A stretch of DNA of 17,671 nt, from NCBI GenBank assembly GCA_003229935.1, contig QIGD01000080.1, positions 1 to 17,671 on the forward strand, given 5' to 3'. The notes beneath the pieces are model-generated. The model was given only the letters and a program-made list of their open reading frames with translations. It had not been told where the DNA came from and made no database searches. The stretch is from Methanobacteriota archaeon. GTDB lineage: Archaea > Hydrothermarchaeota > Hydrothermarchaeia > Hydrothermarchaeales > BMS3B. A program made the position numbers and the translations under genes. Positions within the stretch are counted from its first letter, which is position 1. Each line of letters begins with the position of its first letter. Below, piece by piece: positions 6,950 to 14,128 of the stretch.

Positions 6950-7543
6950 ATGGGTATAACAGCTATAATTCTTGCAGGAGGAGAAAGCAGAAGAATGGGC
7001 AAGGACAAGAGAACACTTACATTAGGCAATAGAAGCTTTCTGAGGGCAGTTTATGACACCATGGAAACATTCACTCAGGATATAATTATTTCCTATTCTT
7101 CTCCCCTGCAGAAAGGTGAAAAACTGAATGCTATTAATGTATATGACGAGATTAAAGGAGCTGGGCCACTGGCCGGGTTGATAAGCTCTCTGAAGGCTGC
7201 AAAGAACGAAACAGTAGCCTTTGCACCAGTCGATGCACCTGCAATTTCCCCTGAATTATATATATATATGATTAATGCTCTCGAGAGTTTTGATGCAGTA
7301 ATTCCAAAGAAAGGGAATTATATTGAACCCCTGATTGCTGTATATAAAAGAGAGGAATTTCTAAATGCATGTGAAAAGACATTATATGCAGGATATAAAC
7401 ATGTACGAAAAGCTGTTGAAAGACTTGAAAAGGTTAGATATGTAGATGTTGAAGAATTCAGGCAGTTTGACAGGAATTTGTTATGCTTTGAAAATGTTAA
7501 CACACCTCAAGATTACTCAAGGCTGAAAAATATTCTGGGGTAG
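6950..7543 (+). CDS. mobA: Molybdenum cofactor guanylyltransferase MobA
   Basis: Transfers GMP from GTP to molybdopterin to make MGD, the form of cofactor used by DMSO-reductase-family enzymes such as the one encoded next door. The N-terminal nucleotide-binding signature LAGGESRRMGKDK starts at about residue 8. APVDAPAI matches the metal-binding Asp motif of this family, and the C-terminal NVNTPQDYSRL is typical. About 197 residues from ATG 6950, the usual length. A longer frame opens at ATG 6914, but 6950 puts the Rossmann strand at the N-terminus and has AGGT upstream. It is four bases from moeA, so the two form an operon divergent from the molybdoenzyme operon. Its acidic residues and motifs are intact. 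Confidence 0.92.
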   Translation: MGITAIILAGGESRRMGKDKRTLTLGNRSFLRAVYDTMETFTQDIIISYSSPLQKGEKLNAINVYDEIKGAGPLAGLISSLKAAKNETVAFAPVDAPAISPELYIYMINALESFDAVIPKKGNYIEPLIAVYKREEFLNACEKTLYAGYKHVRKAVERLEKVRYVDVEEFRQFDRNLLCFENVNTPQDYSRLKNILG

Positions 7544-7547
7544 TTCG

Positions 7548-8795
7548 ATGGAAGTTAGAGAGAAGGGTTTTAAAATGCTGACACCAGTGCCTGAAGCACT
7601 TGAAATGCTTCTAAAACTTGCTGAACCTATAGGTTACAATCAGGTTACAGTAAGGGAGGCTCTGGGCAGAGTTCTTGCAGAGGACATCATCTCGGAAAGA
7701 GACATACCTCCATTCAACAGAGCAGCTATGGACGGTTATGCCGTTCGAGGAGAGGATACCTTTGGTGCAACCCAGACAAACCAAATTTACTTCAAAGTAA
7801 TCGGCGAGGTTCTAACAGGTCACCCCGAGGATATTGAAGTGGGCAGATTTGAGGCTGTAAAAATCACAACAGGCTCTCCAGTACCAAACGGCGCTGATAC
7901 CGTGGTAATGATAGAGTATATAAATGAGCTTGGAGACGAGATAGAGGTTATGAGGGTAACTCCTCCAGGAAACAATGTGTCTCTCAGGGGTGAAGATGTA
8001 AAAAAGGGTCAGCTTATTATTAAAAAGAGTAGAAGAATAAATTCTCAGGAAATTGCCATGTTTTCAGCCCTTGGTACAGGACATATTAAAGTTGTGAGAA
8101 AGCCAGAGGTAGCTGTGATTTCAACCGGAGATGAACTTATAGAGTCTGGCAAGGAGCTTGAGGCAGGCAAAATTTATGATGTTAACAGCTTCGCTCTGGA
8201 GGCTCTCTCTAAAGAAGCAGGATGTAATGTTGACAGAATCGGCATTCTTGAAGATAACTATGCAACTCTCAAAGAAACTATTAAAGCTCTTGATGGCTAT
8301 GATATCATTCTAATAAGCGGTGCCACAAGTGTGGGCAAAAAGGATGTCATTCCGATTATAGTAGAGGAGCTTGGCAGGGTTTATGTCCATGGGGTTGCAA
8401 TGCGCCCAGGCGAACCTTTGGGCTTCGGCAGAATCGGAAAGAGTATCGTATTTATGCTACCGGGCTTTCCTGTTGCCAGCATAGTGGGTTTCGAAACTTT
8501 TGTTAGGCCTCTAATCCAGAAGCTCTTAAAAACACATATAAAGGTACCTTACAGGAATATTAAAGTAAGGCTTAAAAGAAAGATTTCCTCCGAGCTTGGA
8601 AGAAGAGATTTTGTCAGGATGAAGGTTACAGAGCAGAAAGATGGTTACAGTGCAGAGCCTCTGAGAAGCTCTGGCTCAGGCATAGTCTCAAGCCTTGTGA
8701 GAGCTCAGGGTTTTGTTATTGTACCAGAGAATACTGAAGGGGTTGAGCAGGATGATGTTGTAGAGGTCTTCCTTTTCAGAGATATAGAAGACTGA
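7548..8795 (+). CDS. moeA: Molybdopterin molybdenumtransferase MoeA
   Basis: Inserts molybdate (or tungstate) into adenylylated molybdopterin. 415 residues, normal length. Domain order: MoeA N-terminal region (residues about 14-180, with PFNRAAMDGYAV and ITTGSPVPNGAD), the MoCF-biosynthesis domain (about 185-320, with VISTGDEL, DVNSFAL, SGATSVGKKD, LPGFPVAS), and a C-terminal beta domain (about 340-412). The MoeA loop usually reads SGGVSVG; here it reads SGATSVG, a mild variant. It follows mobA by four bases. ATG 7548 is used; ATG 7575 would trim nine residues with little loss and cannot be excluded. Its place beside the molybdoenzyme operon suggests a dedicated cofactor supply. The 112-bp inverted-repeat element just after the stop may end its transcript. 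Confidence 0.94.
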   Translation: MEVREKGFKMLTPVPEALEMLLKLAEPIGYNQVTVREALGRVLAEDIISERDIPPFNRAAMDGYAVRGEDTFGATQTNQIYFKVIGEVLTGHPEDIEVGRFEAVKITTGSPVPNGADTVVMIEYINELGDEIEVMRVTPPGNNVSLRGEDVKKGQLIIKKSRRINSQEIAMFSALGTGHIKVVRKPEVAVISTGDELIESGKELEAGKIYDVNSFALEALSKEAGCNVDRIGILEDNYATLKETIKALDGYDIILISGATSVGKKDVIPIIVEELGRVYVHGVAMRPGEPLGFGRIGKSIVFMLPGFPVASIVGFETFVRPLIQKLLKTHIKVPYRNIKVRLKRKISSELGRRDFVRMKVTEQKDGYSAEPLRSSGSGIVSSLVRAQGFVIVPENTEGVEQDDVVEVFLFRDIED

Positions 8796-8801
8796 CATAC
8801 T

Positions 8802-8913
8802 CCCACGACTAAAGAGGCTGTCCCGTAATCAAAAATACTACGGGAAATAAGCTAAATTTAGCCTTTATTGTCTAAAATAAGAGTAATTGTCGGACAGCCT
8901 CTTTAGTCGTGGG
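8802..8913. mobile_element. 112-bp MITE-like element with perfect 22-bp inverted ends
   Basis: Bases 8802-8823 and 8892-8913 are perfect reverse complements. The inner part of each arm, GAGGCTGTCC, resembles the terminal inverted repeats of DDE insertion sequences; the outer part, CCCACGACTA, matches the IS605-like hairpin at 10421. If a MITE with ends AAGAGGCTGTCC went into a CCCACGACTAGTCGTGGG palindrome with TA duplication, this structure would result. The interior has a second 7-bp stem (TCCCGTA 8821-8827 with TACGGGA 8839-8845) and the palindrome GCTAAATTTAGC (8851-8862). There is no coding capacity. It lies between the convergent moeA and stress-protein genes and could terminate both. 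The nested-insertion history is inference. Confidence 0.7.
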
Positions 8914-8927
8914 TGATTGACGGTCAA

Positions 8928-9392
8928 CTAAAACATATTTTTACCTGCACCACTTTTAACAACGAGCACAGGTATCTCTGAGCGGTGAACCACCTCTCGC
9001 GAAACACTGCCGAGCATGAACTTGCTTATACCCCTGCCATAGGAAGCCAGCACAACTAGGTTGTAATTGCCCTCTTCTATTTCCTTCATTATCTCATCAG
9101 CCACTCTCCCCTTACGTACCTTTGTGTCTGCCTTTATCCCATAATTCTCAAGAATTTTTACACCGGTTTCAAGAGACTTGCTCACAGCCTTTGGCGTGCC
9201 CAACTTTTTGAGCCTGTGAATATCGCCCTTGAAAAGCTCGAAGTATTCGTTATATTCTTCATACCTCTTTTCAAAGTCTGGTATCACACGCAAAATAGTT
9301 ACCTCAGGGCCCGTATGCTTTAGAAGATAGCCAGCCTGATCTATTGCTTCCTCCGCAAAATTCGAGCCATCAGTGCAGATGAGAACTTTTAT
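8928..9392 (-). CDS. Universal stress protein (UspA family)
   Basis: A 154-residue single-domain Usp, an alpha/beta nucleotide-binding fold; the precise role of such proteins is usually unknown. Seen: the N-terminal strand and KVLICTDGS, the central VVLASYGRGISKFMLGSVSREVVHRSEIPVLVV, which holds the ATP-binding G-x2-G-x9-G-S/T-type motif (GRG...LGSVS). The start is unusual. The frame is open to TTG 9479, but a TATA box (9421-9440) sits inside that extension. GGAGGG lies six bases before an ATA codon at 9392 that begins exactly at the conserved N-terminus; no ATG, GTG or TTG lies in frame there. I therefore place the start at ATA 9392 as the best fit, with a base change from ATG as the alternative. 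Confidence 0.85.
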   Translation of the reverse strand: MKVLICTDGSNFAEEAIDQAGYLLKHTGPEVTILRVIPDFEKRYEEYNEYFELFKGDIHRLKKLGTPKAVSKSLETGVKILENYGIKADTKVRKGRVADEIMKEIEEGNYNLVVLASYGRGISKFMLGSVSREVVHRSEIPVLVVKSGAGKNMF

Positions 9393-9420
9393 TTCTTTCC
9401 CTCCATAATAATAAGATTTA

Positions 9421-9440
9421 CATATAAAGTATTTAAATTT
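9421..9440 (-). promoter_or_regulatory. TATA box for the universal stress protein
   Basis: On the minus strand this reads AAATTTAAATACTTTATATG, a strong archaeal TATA region 30-45 bases before the proposed ATA start. It argues that the longer N-terminus from TTG 9479 is not translated. Confidence 0.55.
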
Positions 9441-9549
9441 TGGGCGTGAAGATGACTCAGGAAAAAGCAGGATAATCAATGCATCCGGTAAGATTTGAAG
9501 GACACACTAAATAATATTTGTTTTAACAGAAATATGTCATTATCTATAC

Positions 9550-10290
9550 TCATATTGCATAGAATCTCCCTGTATTCCTTTTTGTACTCTTTTTTATCTT
9601 TTTGTTATCTTCACCCTTTATCTCCTCAATAACCTTAACGCTCTCCTCAATAAAGGCAGGCTCATTTCTCTTTATCTGTTTCACAGGGCTCAGGTATGGG
9701 CTGTCTGTTTCAAGAATGATACTTTTAAGAGGAAGGCTTTCAGCCAACTTTCTGTGATGCTTGGAATAACATAGGTTTGTAGCAAGGGATATAGAATAAC
9801 CCCCTTCCAGAATCCGCTCTGCAAGACTTATACTTCCAGAATAACAGTGAAACAGTGCCTTTTCCACGTCAAGCTCAAGAAGAATTTCGAAAGCCTCTTT
9901 TTCAGCATCTCTGCAGTGAATAACAGCCGGAAGTGAAAGTTCTAATGCAAGACTAAGAAACTCTCTGAAAACACTTTCCTGTTTTTCACTTTTATGCTTG
10001 AGATGATAATCCAGACCTATCTCACCAACTGCCACAATATCACCTCCCGAAGCAATCTTTTTAATCCCCTCTATAATATCCCGTGGCACGGAAGGTGCCC
10101 TGTAGGGATGTACACCTATAGAAGTATATATATTATCATATATAGAAGAGAGTTCAAGAGACCTTAAAGCAGTGTAAACCGAAACTGCACTATCCACCAT
10201 TGAAATACCCACACTTGCGGCTCTGGCTATAACCTCCTCCCTATCACTATTGAACTTTTTGAAGCTTATATGACAGTGGGCATCCAGCAT
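9550..10290 (-). CDS. TatD-family metal-dependent hydrolase/DNase
   Basis: A 246-residue TIM-barrel metallohydrolase of the TatD family; members are DNases with 3'-5' exonuclease activity and other hydrolytic roles. Metal ligands are in place: DAHCH (H-x-H, residues 3-7), the bridging Glu in VGEIGLDYH, HCRD (VIHCRD), the FHCYSG histidine, and the Asp in ETDSPYL. The C-terminus KKSTKRNTGRFYAI is the usual ending of this family. Length is normal. ATG 10290 lies about 28 bases downstream of a minus-strand TATA box, which suggests a leaderless message. It is followed by a 157-bp gap before the stress-protein start. There is no operon partner. Substrate in vivo is unknown. Confidence 0.9.
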   Translation of the reverse strand: MLDAHCHISFKKFNSDREEVIARAASVGISMVDSAVSVYTALRSLELSSIYDNIYTSIGVHPYRAPSVPRDIIEGIKKIASGGDIVAVGEIGLDYHLKHKSEKQESVFREFLSLALELSLPAVIHCRDAEKEAFEILLELDVEKALFHCYSGSISLAERILEGGYSISLATNLCYSKHHRKLAESLPLKSIILETDSPYLSPVKQIKRNEPAFIEESVKVIEEIKGEDNKKIKKSTKRNTGRFYAI

Positions 10291-10312
10291 GTCTTATAAA
10301 TTTCAATCATTT

Positions 10313-10323
10313 GTTATATATTT
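10313..10323 (-). promoter_or_regulatory. TATA box for the TatD-family gene
   Basis: Minus strand AAATATATAAC, centred about 28 bases before ATG 10290 with no ribosome site between, fitting leaderless transcription. Confidence 0.5.
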
Positions 10324-10327
10324 GACT

Positions 10328-10550
10328 ATGGTTCTAGAAGAATATGAGAACCAGCTTGGGCTTGAGGAGGATTTTAAAAATATCTCTCTAAAAGTTGCCT
10401 CTGACGTACTTGTGAACTATCCACGACTAAAGTCGTTGGTTTTCTGCGATGTCTGTCATAAAAGCAGGCTTTCATATTAAAAAGTTTAATGAAGGTATAG
10501 AAGATGCCGTTTCTGTTGAAGAACTCAGAGAGTACTTTGAAACATAAGAT
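10328..10550 (+). pseudogene. Short decayed reading-frame remnants interrupted by a hairpin
   Basis: The 502-bp stretch 10291-10792 has no secure gene. From ATG 10328 a 50-codon frame (MVLEEYENQLGLEEDFKNIS...) has coding-like composition until it enters the IS605-like hairpin at 10421-10439, after which it ends at 10480. Another frame, ATG 10449 to 10550, reads VSVEELREYFET and also looks protein-like. Together they could be pieces of one small gene broken by an insertion and loss, but I recognise no family. There is no clear ribosome site at either start. This is a description of a degraded region, not a functional claim. Confidence 0.25.
10421..10439 (+). repeat. IS200/IS605-like hairpin (solo end)
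   Basis: CCACGACT-AA-AGTCGTTGG: a stem with a 5-bp perfect core (CGACT/AGTCG) and one bulged base, followed by TTTTCTGCG. This layout resembles the right end of IS200/IS605 elements. Twelve bases, CCACGACTAAAG, are identical to 8803-8814. No transposase gene is attached, so it is probably a remnant or an independently spread palindromic element. Confidence 0.5.
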
Positions 10551-10591
10551 AAAACCCTGACTATACATATCTGAAATTATAGCCCGGAAAG

Positions 10592-10765
10592 ATGGGAAGA
10601 ACCTTTGTTATCTATATTGAAATTAACAACTCTGAAATCTTCAGTCAGAGAAAGAGGCTCCTATCAAAAGCTAAAGACTACAATCTTATCCCCATGATTT
10701 TTAGGACAGCAATAAACCTGAATATACCTTCTTCCTCACTCGAGTTTCTACAGGAGAGCCAATGA
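10592..10765 (+). CDS. Small hypothetical protein (57 aa)
   Basis: Begins MGRTFVIYIEINNSEIFSQR and ends with SLEFLQESQ. I do not recognise the family. The sequence has a plausible beta-strand start (TFVIYIEI) followed by basic helix-like residues. ATG 10592 is preceded by GGAAAG and, about 26 bases upstream, by a weak TATA-like ACTATACATATC. It ends 28 bp from the convergent ftsY stop. It could be a real small protein, or the end of a larger gene lost from the degraded region upstream. Confidence 0.35.
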   Translation: MGRTFVIYIEINNSEIFSQRKRLLSKAKDYNLIPMIFRTAINLNIPSSSLEFLQESQ

Positions 10766-10792
10766 GAAAATCAATGATTGGAGAGGATATTG

Positions 10793-11758
10793 TCAATCCC
10801 CAAGAATTTCTTCTATAAACTTCCCGGCATCAAAAGCTTCAAGGTCATCATATTCCTGCCCTGTGCCAAGAAAGAATATTTGCCTTCCTGTTGCTTCCGC
10901 AATACTCAGAGCTGCACCACCCTTCACATCAGCATCAGCTTTTGTCAGTATGACACCACCTATTCCAACTGCGCTGTTGAATTTTTCAGCCTGTTCAAGG
11001 GCAGAATTTCCTGTCAGAGCATCTCCGACAAAAAGAATGAGATCAGGCTTTGCAACTCTTATAATCTTCTTCATCTCATCCATCAGGTTTGTATTTGTCT
11101 CCATCCTGCCTGCCGTATCTATAAGCACTGTATCTATCCCCTTTGCTCTGGCATGCTTTATGGCATCAAAGGCCACGGCAGCAGGGTCAGCACCTTTTGA
11201 ATGTTTTATAAGCTTTACACCCAGTTTTTTACTATGAGTCTCAAGCTGCTCTACCGCACCTGCTCTGAATGTATCACTTGCAGAAATTACACAGCTATAG
11301 CCTCTATCCTTAAGCCTCTTTGCAATTTTTGCTATGGTTGTAGTCTTGCCTGTGCCATTTATTCCAACAAAAGCAATCACAAAAGGCTTTTCGGTCTTCT
11401 CTTCCATCATTTCCTCAAAACTTTTCTCAGGGTTTTTAATAACATCCTGAAGAGATTTTCTGAGAGCATTTTTAATAGTAGAATCCAGCTCACTCTTCCT
11501 GATTTTCTTTGAATAAAGCTCACTCTTTATATCTCCAATAATCTTGTCCACAACAGATATAGCCACATCGCTTTCTAGAAGTGAAATTTCAAAATCATCG
11601 AGAATCTCATCAAGCTTCTTCTCATCAAGAATAACATAACCGGAAATAAAGGCTTTGGCCTTGTCTATTACGCCTACCTTCTCCTCCTCTTCCTCCTCCG
11701 CAGTTGATTTGATTGTCTCTGTAATTTTCCTGAACTTATTTTTTATTTTGTTGAACAA
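10793..11758 (-). CDS. ftsY: Signal recognition particle receptor FtsY
   Basis: SRP-receptor GTPase that docks SRP-ribosome complexes at the membrane for co-translational targeting. It has a short acidic/charged N-terminal region with a run of glutamates (about residues 20-26), the helical N domain (about 30-100), then the NG GTPase domain: P-loop GINGTGKTTT, DTFRAGA, DTAGR, TKAD and GGAALS, all intact. About 321 residues. TTG 11758 gives the usual MFNKIK start and has GGTGA five bases upstream; GTG 11767 is also in frame, but it is part of that ribosome site. It overlaps the end of the prefoldin gene and is the last gene of the long ribosomal/targeting cluster, an arrangement conserved in archaea. 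Confidence 0.95.
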   Translation of the reverse strand: MFNKIKNKFRKITETIKSTAEEEEEEKVGVIDKAKAFISGYVILDEKKLDEILDDFEISLLESDVAISVVDKIIGDIKSELYSKKIRKSELDSTIKNALRKSLQDVIKNPEKSFEEMMEEKTEKPFVIAFVGINGTGKTTTIAKIAKRLKDRGYSCVISASDTFRAGAVEQLETHSKKLGVKLIKHSKGADPAAVAFDAIKHARAKGIDTVLIDTAGRMETNTNLMDEMKKIIRVAKPDLILFVGDALTGNSALEQAEKFNSAVGIGGVILTKADADVKGGAALSIAEATGRQIFFLGTGQEYDDLEAFDAGKFIEEILGD

Positions 11759-12215
11759 GAGATTCACCTATATTGCGTTGTCCTGTCTGCTGCTGCTGAA
11801 AGGCATCCATAATCTGCTCCACAACAGGAGTTATAGTCTGAAGTCTCTGGAGAATCTCTTCATATCTGGCAGAGTGCTCCTTTCTAACCTTCTCAAGGTC
11901 CTGAATTCTTCCCTCAAGGTCTTCAAGAACTTCCTCTATGGGTTTCTTAACTGAGACATCTGCCCCAATACTCAGAATCGCACCCTCTGGCTTTGCAATA
12001 ACCGCTTCAATGAAGGTACCAGCACCAAGAGGTATAAGAGCTTCTCTATTCTCCTCAAGTTTATCCAGCTCTCGAAGTGTTTCAAGAGCTGACTGAAGTT
12101 CTGTAAAACTGCCTTTGATCATCTGAAGATTCTGGTCATAAGCCTTAGACTGAGACTGCAGCATTTCATATTCTGCAATTATCTGCTCCGGATTCAATTT
12201 CTGCGAGTTTTCCAT
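11736..12215 (-). CDS. pfdA: Prefoldin alpha subunit
   Basis: Alpha subunit of the hexameric archaeal prefoldin (GimC), a jellyfish-shaped chaperone that hands unfolded proteins to the thermosome. 159 residues: N-terminal coiled-coil helix (about 8-52), the central beta-hairpin part (ALIPLGAGTFIEAVIAKPEGAILSIGADVSVKKP), then the C-terminal coiled-coil helix (about 92-140). The glutamine-rich tail (QQQQTGQ) is low-complexity. It starts two bases after the eL20 stop with GAGGAT upstream. Its 3' end overlaps ftsY, so the two are translationally linked. Confidence 0.94.
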   Translation of the reverse strand: MENSQKLNPEQIIAEYEMLQSQSKAYDQNLQMIKGSFTELQSALETLRELDKLEENREALIPLGAGTFIEAVIAKPEGAILSIGADVSVKKPIEEVLEDLEGRIQDLEKVRKEHSARYEEILQRLQTITPVVEQIMDAFQQQQTGQRNIGESLVQQNKK

Positions 12216-12217
12216 TG

Positions 12218-12454
12218 TTAATCCTCTATTCCTACATAAAATTTTACTTCAGGCCTTTCAGCCTCTTCAGGTTTGATTTCCTCAAGAGAAGATATTCTAA
12301 TCCTATTTCTCTTGGTACCATGTCTACTTCCAAACTCTAAAAACATTTTCTCTGTAGCTCGTCCACTGTCCACAGCCCTGCATTCCCATACAAAGGGTTG
12401 CATGCGTTCACCCATCTTAAATTTACCTTTAATCCTGAAGGTCTTAATCTCCAT
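12218..12454 (-). CDS. rplX: Large-subunit ribosomal protein eL20 (LX, L18a)
   Basis: A 78-residue archaeal LX protein, equivalent to part of eukaryotic eL20 (formerly L18a). Typical start MEIKTFRIKGKF, then MQPFVWECRAV, EKMFLEFGSRHGTKRNRIRI. AGGTGAT lies just before ATG 12454, four bases after the aIF6 stop. Same operon order as in many Euryarchaeota (aIF6, LX, prefoldin alpha, FtsY), which supports the identification. Confidence 0.93.
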   Translation of the reverse strand: MEIKTFRIKGKFKMGERMQPFVWECRAVDSGRATEKMFLEFGSRHGTKRNRIRISSLEEIKPEEAERPEVKFYVGIED

Positions 12455-12458
12455 TCTA

Positions 12459-13118
12459 TCACCTAAGTGCCTCTTCTATTCTAAAAACTTCAGGCCCTGT
12501 AGTGTTCTCCCCAATAAGAGCTCCATTTTTATTTGCAACCAGACCTGTTCTCACAAAACCAATACCCATATTCACAGTACCTATATCGACTTCCACTTTT
12601 AGTGCTTTCTCGATAATCTCAAGTTCTTGATCTGTAACATCTGGATGAAACAGGGCTCCTTTTGTTGTTGCAATGCCCAAACTGCCAATAGTTTTATATT
12701 TCCCAAGAGAACTTATAGCTTTAACACTACATCCTAGGCTTCGCTCCATTGCCTTAATTGTCTCTGTCTTAAGGCCAGAATAAGCTAAAGCACCTTTATC
12801 AGTAGCAATTATAAGATTGCCCAGAGCATTGAGTTTTTCATCAACAATATTTACTTTTAAACCTGCATCTCTAAGTTCCTCTACTTCGCTTTCCATAACT
12901 ATATTGCTAACAACTGCTCCATTATTATTCATGGCAAGAAAGGCACCTATGAGGCTTGTTCCTGATAGATTTACTTTAACCACATCAACATCAAGAACTT
13001 CCTTTACATCCTCCTCGACACTCTCTGGAGCACCTTTTGGGATTACTGCAAGATTATCGTTGGCTCTAGCTACAATGCCAATGTTCACATTTTTATTGTA
13101 GCTTGTAAGCTTAAGCAT
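12459..13118 (-). CDS. eif6: Translation initiation factor aIF6
   Basis: Ribosome anti-association factor that binds the large subunit and keeps it from joining the small subunit prematurely. 219 residues, the standard length. It has the pseudo-fivefold pentein arrangement, visible as recurring units (NIGIVARANDNLAVIP, GAFLAMNNNGAVV, GNLIIATDKGALAY, GSLGIATTKGALFHP, IGFVRTGLVANKNGALIG). Two bases separate it from eL31 upstream. No extension or missing segment is seen. Confidence 0.95.
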   Translation of the reverse strand: MLKLTSYNKNVNIGIVARANDNLAVIPKGAPESVEEDVKEVLDVDVVKVNLSGTSLIGAFLAMNNNGAVVSNIVMESEVEELRDAGLKVNIVDEKLNALGNLIIATDKGALAYSGLKTETIKAMERSLGCSVKAISSLGKYKTIGSLGIATTKGALFHPDVTDQELEIIEKALKVEVDIGTVNMGIGFVRTGLVANKNGALIGENTTGPEVFRIEEALR

Positions 13119-13120
13119 TT

Positions 13121-13375
13121 TTACTCAGCCATTTCAACTGAAACACTACCATCTTCCTGAGTCTTCACCCTGACTCTGACCTTTGAGGGTATTTTTTTTA
13201 TGCCCCTCTCCCATACTTTTTTATTCACTGACTCAGAAAGTTTGACATTCTCATTCTTCATGTGCTTGGCTACAAATTTCTTTATATATCTTATAGCCTT
13301 GGCTGCCCTCTTACTTGAAGGCACATTTTCCTTTACATCTCTAAGAGGAATTGTATATATCCTTTCTTCTGCCAT
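13121..13375 (-). CDS. rpl31e: Large-subunit ribosomal protein eL31
   Basis: 84-residue eL31, which sits near the polypeptide exit tunnel. Typical MAEERIYTIPLRDV, then RAAKAIRYIKKFVAKHMK and VNKKVWERGIKKIPSKVRVRV. ATG 13375 gives the family's usual start and has GTGAT upstream; an in-frame GTG at 13384 overlaps the eL39 stop (GTGA) and would add three residues. It is placed directly after eL39, the usual archaeal order. Confidence 0.94.
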   Translation of the reverse strand: MAEERIYTIPLRDVKENVPSSKRAAKAIRYIKKFVAKHMKNENVKLSESVNKKVWERGIKKIPSKVRVRVKTQEDGSVSVEMAE

Positions 13376-13380
13376 AATTA

Positions 13381-13533
13381 TCACATCTTAAGTTTATTTC
13401 TTCTCCAGTTTCGCCTTTTAGGATGTGTTTTCACTCTTCCAACGGTCTTACCCACAACCCAGACAGGGACAGGGCGGTTCTGCTTCATAGCCTTAGCGAA
13501 TCTAAGCTTCCTTGATAACATAAGTTTACCCAT
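13381..13533 (-). CDS. rpl39e: Large-subunit ribosomal protein eL39
   Basis: A 50-residue basic protein that lines the exit tunnel. Reading MGKLMLSRKLRFAKAMKQN then RPVPVWVVGKTVGRV and KRRNWRRNKLKM, it matches eL39 in length and in the conserved W...K...RRxWRR pattern. ATG 13533 has a perfect AGGTGAT upstream. It overlaps the stop of the PP-loop ATPase gene by eight bases (ATGGGTAA). Confidence 0.94.
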   Translation of the reverse strand: MGKLMLSRKLRFAKAMKQNRPVPVWVVGKTVGRVKTHPKRRNWRRNKLKM

Positions 13534-14128
13534 TTAAATCACCTTTAAACCCTATAACTCTACTCTGAATATGTTCCATAGGAAAGATTTTGTCAATACT
13601 GTAACCCTTTCTTTTTATAAATTCTCTTATCTCAACCTCGTAATCTGATTTCTCAATCTTCTCACTTAAATCTTTCCTGTATTCAAGAATTTCGTCAGTA
13701 AGCCTATTTATAGTTTTATATCCAAGGCCATGTAGAGGAGCAATATATTCCACGTCATAGCTATCTTCAAGGCTCCTTATCTCCTGAATACTCAGCTTTG
13801 GAATTCTGTCGTCTCTTCTTGTTCCATCGCCTACCGCAATACTAACCTTTGCAACCTCTTTTAAAGCCTCACGATGAATATAATTTATGCCATTGCCAGG
13901 ATGCGAGTCCTCCACAATTCTTGTGCAGCCCCTATCAAGGATTTCATTTTTCAGCTTCAAAACTCTATGCCTAAACCCAAGCCTTCTGGCAGTTGCCTTG
14001 GCAGGTCTGTAGCTTTCCAGAAGACCAAAGTTGACAGTTACCAGCTCCACCTCATGACCTGTAAGCCTCAGGATATAAGCTGCAAGAGAACTATCCTTGC
14101 CTCCACTATAAAGAATAGAAACCTTCAT
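13526..14128 (-). CDS. PP-loop ATPase of the COG2117 type
   Basis: A 200-residue adenylating enzyme of the N-type PP-loop superfamily. The motif SGGKDSS is at residues 8-14, and VNFGLLESYRPAKATARRLGF and VSIAVGDGTRRDDRIPKLS are typical of the archaeal group annotated as a predicted tRNA-thiolation-related ATPase. The true reaction is not established. A gene of this group commonly sits between PDCD5 and eL39 in Euryarchaeota, as here. Its ATG overlaps the PDCD5 stop (ATGA), and its stop overlaps eL39. Only two cysteines or fewer are visible, so a CxxC-type sulfur relay as in TtuA/Ncs6 proteins is not evident. Confidence 0.85.
   Translation of the reverse strand: MKVSILYSGGKDSSLAAYILRLTGHEVELVTVNFGLLESYRPAKATARRLGFRHRVLKLKNEILDRGCTRIVEDSHPGNGINYIHREALKEVAKVSIAVGDGTRRDDRIPKLSIQEIRSLEDSYDVEYIAPLHGLGYKTINRLTDEILEYRKDLSEKIEKSDYEVEIREFIKRKGYSIDKIFPMEHIQSRVIGFKGDLNG

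Noticed and set aside
10289..10327. Start of the short plus-strand frame at ATG 10289
   Set aside because: It overlaps the tatD start codon on the other strand and covers the tatD TATA box, so the first 13 codons are promoter DNA.
10778..11954. Plus-strand open frames opposite ftsY and prefoldin
   Set aside because: Shadow frames of conserved genes with Cys/Phe/Leu/Ser-rich nonsense sequence.
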